A DNA stretch of 64,000 bases, taken from Devosia sp. Root413D1 (GTDB taxonomy: Bacteria; Pseudomonadota; Alphaproteobacteria; Rhizobiales; Devosiaceae). The translations under genes and the position numbers were made by a program. The stretch lies in the NCBI RefSeq assembly GCF_001425235.1, contig NZ_LMEA01000010.1, forward strand, positions 68,275-132,274. The letters are read 5' to 3'. The notes under the pieces were generated by a model. It saw only the letters and a program-made list of their open reading frames with translations. It searched no databases and was not told the DNA's origin. How positions within the stretch are numbered: position 1 is the first letter of the stretch; every line of letters begins with the position of its first letter. Positions 58,806 to 64,000 of the stretch are shown here, one piece after another.

Positions 58806-59641
58806 GCGAGTGCGTTCCCGGCGAGACCCGCTTCGACGCTGAGCACAGCGCCGACGAGCGCCTGTGTCGCCTCGGCCTGTGGGGTGCGGAACAGGTCGAG
58901 CGGCTTGCCCACTTCGACGATCTTGCCAGACGACATCACATAGACCTTGCTGGTTGTGTAGGCGACGACGGACAGGTCGTGCGCGATGAAGACGAGGCTG
59001 AGGCCGAGGTCGCGCACCAGGTCCTTAAGCAGGTTCAGCACCTGCGCCTGGATCGACACGTCGAGGGCGGAGACCGGCTCGTCGGCAATCAGCACTTTCG
59101 GGCCCGGCATCAGGGCGCGGGCGATGGCGATGCGTTGCAGCTGGCCGCCGGAGAACTCATGCGGGAAGCGCTCGAGCGCATTCTTGTCGAGCCCGACCTG
59201 GTCGAGCACCTCAAGCACGCGGGCGGCGTGGTCGCCTTCGATCCTCAAACTGCGCAGCGGCTCGAGCAGCGAAGTGCCGACACGCATGCGCGGATCGAGC
59301 GAGGAGCGTGGGTTCTGCAGCACCACCTGCACCGAGCGACGGAACAGTTTTCGGTGCGCCTCGCCGCCGGTCCAGACGTCGACGCCGTCATAGAGCACCT
59401 GGCCTTCGCCCGGACGTTCGACGCCGGTGAGCATGCGAGTGAGGGTGGTCTTGCCCGATCCGGATTCGCCGACAAGGCCGACGGCCTCGCCGGGGCGCAC
59501 CGAGAAATCGATGCTGTCGAGCACCTTGAGCTTCGGGCGCGGGACGAACAGTTTTTGCCGGTTGAGGTTGTAGACCTGGCTCAGCTGCCGGACTTCGAGC
59601 AGCGGGCGCGCGTCGGCGGGGAATGGGGTCACGGCACTCAT
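58802..59641 (-). CDS. Dipeptide ABC transporter ATP-binding protein (DppF-like)
   Basis: 279 aa from ATG 59641 (MSAVTPFPADARPLLEVRQLSQVY), overlapping the DppD-like stop. Walker A GESGSGKTT, signature FSGGQLQR, Walker B VLIADEPVSALD, His switch FIAHDLSVV. The C-terminus stops soon after the nucleotide domain (FRTPQAEATQALVGAVLSVEAGLAG), so the usual oligopeptide-transporter C-terminal extension with Cys residues is missing or short. Partner of the ATPase at 59638-60630. Confidence 0.92.
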   Translation of the reverse strand: MSAVTPFPADARPLLEVRQLSQVYNLNRQKLFVPRPKLKVLDSIDFSVRPGEAVGLVGESGSGKTTLTRMLTGVERPGEGQVLYDGVDVWTGGEAHRKLFRRSVQVVLQNPRSSLDPRMRVGTSLLEPLRSLRIEGDHAARVLEVLDQVGLDKNALERFPHEFSGGQLQRIAIARALMPGPKVLIADEPVSALDVSIQAQVLNLLKDLVRDLGLSLVFIAHDLSVVAYTTSKVYVMSSGKIVEVGKPLDLFRTPQAEATQALVGAVLSVEAGLAGNALA

Positions 59642-60630
59642 TGCGCGGCCACCTCGCCGGCGACGTTGATCGGGTGCCAGCAGGCGGCGCTGATGCCGTC
59701 GCTGCCCAGTTCCGGCATGGTCTCGCGGCACTTGTCGGTGGCTGCCGGGCAACGTGGGTTGAAGGCGCAGCCGGTGGGCAGGCTGTGCAGCGGCGGCACC
59801 ATGCCGGGGATCGAGACGAGGCGCGACGAGCCGTCGAGCGCGATATTGTCCATGGTCGGCTGGCTGTCGAGCAGGCCGCGCGTGTAATGGTGCCTGGGGT
59901 TGCGGAACACCTCCTGCACCGGGCCGATCTCGACGATGCGGCCGGCATACATCACGGCGACGGTGTCGCACATGGCGGCGATGATCGGCAGGTCGTGGGT
60001 GATCATCAGCAGCGCCGAGCCGCGGTCGCGGACCGCGCCGTTGAGCAGCCGCAGCACCTGCTTCTGCACCGTGACATCGAGCGCAGTGGTCGGCTCGTCG
60101 GCGATGATCAGCTGCGGGTAACAGGCGAGCGCCATGGCGATCATGATGCGCTGGCGCTGGCCGCCCGAGATCTCGTGCGGGTAGGCGCGCACCAGTTGCT
60201 CGGGGCGGGGCAGGTTCATCTGCTTGATCAGCTCGATGGTCTGCGCCTCGGCAACCTTCCTGTCGGCGCCGGTATGGCGGCGGATCACCGAGCTGATCTG
60301 GTCGCCGACGCGGCGCACCGGATTGAGCGAGCTGAGCGGATCCTGGAACACCATGGAGAGGGTGCGGCCGCGGCGGCTCGACAGCGCCTTGTCGGACTGG
60401 GTGACGAGGTCGACGCCGTCATGGAGGATGCTGCCGTGGGTGCTCCAGCCCATGGGCAAGAGGCCCATCAGCGCCAGCGCGGTCATCGACTTGCCGGAGC
60501 CGGATTCCCCGACCAGCCCCATGCGGCCGCCCTGCGGGATGGTGAAGGAGACGCCGCGCACGGCGGTGACGTCACCGTTAGTGACCTCGAGGTTTTTGAC
60601 TTCGATGGCGTGCGGTTTGGCCGAGGTCAT
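59638..60630 (-). CDS. Dipeptide ABC transporter ATP-binding protein (DppD-like)
   Basis: 330 aa. Walker [11 protein letters not shown]-loop VFQDPLSSLNP, signature ISGGQRQR, Walker [13 protein letters not shown], His switch MITHDLPII. The C-terminal oligopeptide domain with cysteines is present (GCAFNPRCPAATDKC, AACWHP). Its ATG shares one base with the DppC-like stop. It works as a heterodimer with the next ATPase. Confidence 0.93.
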   Translation of the reverse strand: MTSAKPHAIEVKNLEVTNGDVTAVRGVSFTIPQGGRMGLVGESGSGKSMTALALMGLLPMGWSTHGSILHDGVDLVTQSDKALSSRRGRTLSMVFQDPLSSLNPVRRVGDQISSVIRRHTGADRKVAEAQTIELIKQMNLPRPEQLVRAYPHEISGGQRQRIMIAMALACYPQLIIADEPTTALDVTVQKQVLRLLNGAVRDRGSALLMITHDLPIIAAMCDTVAVMYAGRIVEIGPVQEVFRNPRHHYTRGLLDSQPTMDNIALDGSSRLVSIPGMVPPLHSLPTGCAFNPRCPAATDKCRETMPELGSDGISAACWHPINVAGEVAAQ

Positions 60631-61496
60631 CAGCTCCTCCGCTTCAGCTTGGGATCGAGCACATCGCGCAACCCGTCACCGAGCAGGTTCAGCCCGAGCA
60701 CGACGATGACGATGGCGAGGCCGGGCCACATGGCGAGCGGCGAGGAAATGCCGACGGTCTGCTGGGCTTCGTTGAGCATCATGCCCCACGAGATCGAGGG
60801 CCGGGTGACGCCGACGCCGAGATAGGAAAGGCCCGCCTCGGTGAGGATGCCGGCGGCAAAATAGAGGGTGAACTGGACGATCATTACACCGGCGATATTG
60901 GGGATGACGTGGCGCGCCAGGATGAACAGCTTGCCGCGGCCGTAGAGCTTGGCGGAGGTGATGAAATCCTCCTGCAGCACGCTCATCGCCGCGGAGCGGA
61001 TGACGCGGGTGAAGGAGGGGGTGAAGAAGGCGGTGAGCGCGAAGATGGTGGTGAGTGCGCCCGAGCCCATGGTGGCGGCGAGCACCAGCGCGGTCACCAT
61101 GCCGGGGATCGACAGCATGATGTCGGCGCCGCGCGAGATGGTTTCGTCGGCGATCTTGCCATAGGCGGCGGCGACCAGCCCGGCGACGGTGCCGAGGATC
61201 AGGCTGATGGTGGCGCCGCCGGCGCCGACGAGGATCGAGGTGCGCGCTCCGACCATCAGCTGGGCGATGATATCGCGGCCGAGCCCGTCGGTGCCGAGCC
61301 AGTGGTCGACGGTGCCCGGCGGCAGCATGCGGTTCTTGATGTTGGGGATGTTCGGGTTCGAGGGCAGCCAGAAGAACGAAACGATGGCGATGACCAGAAA
61401 GCCGATGGTCAGCACGACGCCGACGACCAGCGAGGCGTTGAGCTCGAGGCGGCGCCGGCGGCGCGGGGTGACTGCGGGGGCGGTGGTGGTGTTCAT
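60630..61496 (-). CDS. Dipeptide-type ABC transporter permease (DppC-like)
   Basis: 288 aa. First membrane segment LVVGVVLTIGFLVIAIVSFFWLP, then HWLGTDGLGRDIIAQLMVGARTSILVGAGG, the DppC hallmark, EAA loop DFITSAKLYGRGKLFILARHVIPN, and PSISWGMMLNEAQQ near the end. GGAGG lies 7 nt before the ATG. It follows the DppB-like permease after 16 nt. Confidence 0.92.
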   Translation of the reverse strand: MNTTTAPAVTPRRRRRLELNASLVVGVVLTIGFLVIAIVSFFWLPSNPNIPNIKNRMLPPGTVDHWLGTDGLGRDIIAQLMVGARTSILVGAGGATISLILGTVAGLVAAAYGKIADETISRGADIMLSIPGMVTALVLAATMGSGALTTIFALTAFFTPSFTRVIRSAAMSVLQEDFITSAKLYGRGKLFILARHVIPNIAGVMIVQFTLYFAAGILTEAGLSYLGVGVTRPSISWGMMLNEAQQTVGISSPLAMWPGLAIVIVVLGLNLLGDGLRDVLDPKLKRRS

Positions 61497-61512
61497 GGGG
61501 ATGCCTCCGTTC

Positions 61513-62460
61513 TCACGCCGCGTTCCGGACGCGCGGATCGAGCACGCCGTAGAGCAGGTCGACGACGAAGTTGACGAAGATGACGAAGATGATGATCAGC
61601 ATGACGGTCGACTGCACCACGATCACCTCGCGGGCCGCGACGTTGGCGAGGATCATGCGGCTCAGGCCCGGCAGCGAGAACACCATCTCGATGATCACGG
61701 TGCCGCCGATCAGCTCGGCGATCTGCAGCCCGACAATGGTGACGATGGGGAGCGCCGCGTTGCGCAGGCCAACGCTGAGCAGCGCCTGGGTGCGGGTCAT
61801 GCCGACGGCGCGCGCGGTGCGCACATAGTCCTGGTTCATGACGTCGAGCACGGCGGAACGCACGTAGCGGATCAGCACCGCGGCCATGATCAGGCCGAGC
61901 GACAGCACCGGCAGCACCAGCGAGCGAATGGCGCCGATCGGACTTTCGCGCCAATCGGTCCAGCCGCCGGTGGGCAGCCAGCCGAGTTTCACGCCGAACA
62001 GCACCGAGAGCAGGATGCCGGCCCAGAATACCGGCACGGCGATGCCGATCTGGCTGATCAGCGCCAGCACGGCGCCCGAGGGCTTTCCCACGTTGCGCGC
62101 GGCGTAAGTGCCGACCGGGATGGCGATGATGAGGCCGAGCAGCAGGCCCGAGAGAGCGAGCGGCACCGAGACGGAAAGCCGCGCGGTGACCAGCTCGGCT
62201 ACGCTTTCCTTGGTGCGGAAGGACTGGCCGAGGTCGCCCTGCAGCATGTTGGTGATCCAGTTGAAGTACTGGACCGGCAGCGGCTGATCGAGCCCATAGG
62301 CGTGCGCGAGGGCGTTGATCGCCTCGGCGGTGGCGTCCTTGCCGAGGACGATGGCGGCCACGTTGCCGCCGGCAGCACGGATCAGAATGAAGATGGCCAG
62401 CGAGGCAACGAAGACTGCGCCCAGAAAAAACGCAAGTTTGCGCAGCGCGTAGATTGCCAT
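61513..62460 (-). CDS. Dipeptide-type ABC transporter permease (DppB-like)
   Basis: 315 aa. Begins YALRKLAFFLGAVFVASLAIFILIRAAGG (membrane segment 1), AYGLDQPLPVQYFNWITNMLQGDLGQSF periplasmic region, EAA loop NQDYVRTARAVGMTRTQALLSVGLRNAALP, six membrane segments, and the terminal DLLYGVLDPRVRNAA. It lies downstream of the binding-protein gene across a 99-bp gap that holds a strong stem-loop. Confidence 0.92.
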   Translation of the reverse strand: MAIYALRKLAFFLGAVFVASLAIFILIRAAGGNVAAIVLGKDATAEAINALAHAYGLDQPLPVQYFNWITNMLQGDLGQSFRTKESVAELVTARLSVSVPLALSGLLLGLIIAIPVGTYAARNVGKPSGAVLALISQIGIAVPVFWAGILLSVLFGVKLGWLPTGGWTDWRESPIGAIRSLVLPVLSLGLIMAAVLIRYVRSAVLDVMNQDYVRTARAVGMTRTQALLSVGLRNAALPIVTIVGLQIAELIGGTVIIEMVFSLPGLSRMILANVAAREVIVVQSTVMLIIIFVIFVNFVVDLLYGVLDPRVRNAA

Positions 62461-62510
62461 TCAGCTCAACCCTTGACGAAGCGGCCTGTTCGGGGCCGCA
62501 GAAACCTGGT

Positions 62511-62540
62511 GCGAGCCGCCGGCACGGGCCGGCGGCTCGC
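62511..62540. terminator. Strong stem-loop between binding-protein and permease genes
   Basis: Perfect 12-bp arms GCGAGCCGCCGG (62511-62522) and CCGGCGGCTCGC (62529-62540) with a 6-nt loop, just after the binding-protein stop (- strand). No long T-run follows. Best read as a partial terminator or 3'-end stabiliser that gives more binding protein than permease. Confidence 0.6.
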
Positions 62541-62559
62541 GGATTGGATCAGGCTACAC

Positions 62560-64000
62560 TTACCAGTGCAGCTTGCCGATCTCGATTGCGACGAGGACGC
62601 GCGGCTCAAGGAAGCCCTTGAGCTCGCCGTCGAACAGGCCGACGCCTTTCTTGGCGATCAGCGGCACGATGACGGCGTCCTTGCGCAGGATGTCGGCGGC
62701 CTCTTTCATCTTGGCGAGGTAGTCCTCATCCGAGGTCGCCTTGTCGGCATCGCTCAGCGCCTGGGTGTATTCGGCGCTGCAATAGGTGCTCCAGCCGGCC
62801 TTGTCCGGGGTGGGGCAGGCCCACTGGGTCGGCTCGGCGTCGCCCGACATCACGGTGATATCGAACTGCGGCGGACGGCCCTGGAAGATCAGCTGGCTGT
62901 AGCGCGCGAGGTCAATGGCGTTGCGGGTGACGTTGAAGCCGGCGCCCTGCATCGCCGGGATCATGATGTCGGCCGGCAGCGACAGGTCAGGCACGTCGCT
63001 CAGCGAAGCGTATTCGAGCGGGGTCGAGGCGAACTCCGGAGCCTTGGCCATCGCGCCCTCATAGTCGAACGGGTAGGGGCAGGTTTCGGGGCTTTCCGGC
63101 GAGTACCAGGGCTGGTTGGGCAGCGCGAAGGTACAGGTGTTCTCGGCACCCCAGGCGGCGCCGAAGGCGTCGTTGTACGATTGGCGGTCGAGCGTCGCGG
63201 CAAGCGCCTGGCGCAAAGCCGGGTCGAGCTTCTGGTTGAACACGGCGTAGGTCGGCTCGCCGATCTGCGGGTAGGTGACGAGCGTGAACTTCTTGTCGAG
63301 CTCACGCTTGGTCAGCTGTTCCCACAGGTCAATGGTGATCACCGGAACGGCATCGACTTCACCGGCTTCCAGCGCATTGAGGCCGGCGGTGCCGTCGGTC
63401 ACGATGCGCACGGTGGCGGCGGTGATCGTTGGCTTGGTGCCCCAGTAGTTCGGGTTGGCTTCAAACTCGAAGGTCGAGTTGGTGGTGTAGGACTTCAGCA
63501 CGTAGGGGCCGGTGCCGATCGGGTTGGTGGCGATGCTGCCGGCGGCGTGCTCGGGCTGGATCAGCCCGGCGACCGAGCCCATGCCGCGCCAGAAGTTCTG
63601 GCTCGGCTGCGACAGCGTCACCTTGACGGTCTGGTCATCGACCTTCTCGATGGCGGTGACGGCATTGTAGGCCGACGAGTTGTTGACGACCGGCGAGGCC
63701 TTCATGGTGTTGAGCGAGTAGATCACGTCCTCGACGGTCACCGGGGTGCCATCGGAGAAGTTGGTCTTCCGGATCTTGAACTCGTAGGTCAGCTTGTCGT
63801 CGGAAATGGTCCAGGACTCGGCGACGCCGGGCTCAACCGAGCCGTCCTTGTTGAAATAGATCAGCGGCTCGACGACGTTGGCCGGAATCCACAGGCGCAG
63901 CGCGGTGAGGCCGCTGGTGACGTAGTCGAGCGTGCCCGGATCCTGTCGGGCGATCAGCACCACCTTGTTCTCGGCGGCGCGCGGCGAGGCGGCCATGGCT
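62560..64000 (-). CDS. Peptide-type ABC transporter substrate-binding protein (N-terminus cut by window end)
   Basis: At least 479 codons; the frame stays open to base 64000 and the visible N-terminal end (AMAASPRAAENKVVLIARQDPGTLDYVTSGL) looks like the end of a signal peptide plus the mature start, so the true start is outside. SBP family 5 features: VVEPLIYFNKDGSVEPGVAESWTISDDKLTYEFKIRK, NFSDGTPVTVEDVIYSLNTM, PIGTGPYVLKSY, FEANPNYWG. The C-terminal region has four Cys (TCTF, ETCPYP, WACPT, TYCSA), unusual for the family and possibly disulphide-bonded in the periplasm. First visible gene of the operon ending in the four-cysteine pair. Confidence 0.9.
   Translation of the reverse strand, partial: AMAASPRAAENKVVLIARQDPGTLDYVTSGLTALRLWIPANVVEPLIYFNKDGSVEPGVAESWTISDDKLTYEFKIRKTNFSDGTPVTVEDVIYSLNTMKASPVVNNSSAYNAVTAIEKVDDQTVKVTLSQPSQNFWRGMGSVAGLIQPEHAAGSIATNPIGTGPYVLKSYTTNSTFEFEANPNYWGTKPTITAATVRIVTDGTAGLNALEAGEVDAVPVITIDLWEQLTKRELDKKFTLVTYPQIGEPTYAVFNQKLDPALRQALAATLDRQSYNDAFGAAWGAENTCTFALPNQPWYSPESPETCPYPFDYEGAMAKAPEFASTPLEYASLSDVPDLSLPADIMIPAMQGAGFNVTRNAIDLARYSQLIFQGRPPQFDITVMSGDAEPTQWACPTPDKAGWSTYCSAEYTQALSDADKATSDEDYLAKMKEAADILRKDAVIVPLIAKKGVGLFDGELKGFLEPRVLVAIEIGKLHW

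Noticed and set aside
1-64000. tRNA or rRNA genes, IS elements, prophage, replication origin
   Set aside because: I looked for cloverleaf-like conserved words, transposase motifs and integrase genes and saw none; a tRNAscan/Infernal run would be needed to exclude small RNAs.

Overview
The window is GC-rich bacterial chromosome with dense operons, many 1-4 nt gene overlaps and several GTG/TTG starts. Gene content (many binding-protein ABC importers, pqqABCDE, LigD/Ku, a TamA/TamB pair) and intergenic palindromes of the 'aaccggaaaagt...acttttcc' type fit an alphaproteobacterium of the Hyphomicrobiales, perhaps Devosia-like. That placement is an inference. No rRNA, tRNA, CRISPR array, IS element or phage gene was recognised.

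Region 1 (1-13136) is carbohydrate/acid catabolism. A + strand operon holds a truncated permease, an enolase-superfamily enzyme, a complete sugar ABC importer and a 631-aa protein of unknown function. Facing it is a - strand operon: amidohydrolase/lactonase, Gfo/Idh dehydrogenase, MaoC-like protein, CaiB-type CoA transferase, a solute-binding-like protein without a signal peptide, and a second MaoC protein. The same 12-bp palindrome lies in both blocks. A dehydrogenase-lactonase-dehydratase route feeding CoA chemistry is plausible but unproven.

Region 2 (13137-24692) has tamA-tamB, then a ribose-type importer (binding protein, double ATPase, permease) ending in its LacI-type regulator, with a perfect LacI-like operator upstream. 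Region 3 (24693-33127) is a DNA-repair operon (ligD, ku, TPR protein, alpha/beta hydrolase, exonuclease III), then a siderophore-interacting flavoprotein and a proline iminopeptidase.

Region 4 (33317-37786, - strand) is a complete PQQ operon including the 27-codon pqqA, preceded by a LysR regulator. No PQQ-dependent dehydrogenase lies in the window.

Region 5 (38031-64000) is a peptide/amino-acid island. It has four M81 (MlrC-like) metallopeptidase paralogues, a class III aminotransferase, a RidA protein, a DSD1-like PLP enzyme, two IclR regulators, two dipeptide-type ABC importers, two SDRs, an Ldh_2 dehydrogenase and a pair of small four-cysteine paralogues. The likely theme is uptake and dismantling of unusual peptides or D-/modified amino acids. 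This is the best candidate for an undescribed system.

Intergenic regions between convergent or tandem genes carry dispersed GC-rich inverted repeats. Three of the four binding-protein genes that can be checked are followed by a stem-loop or hairpins.
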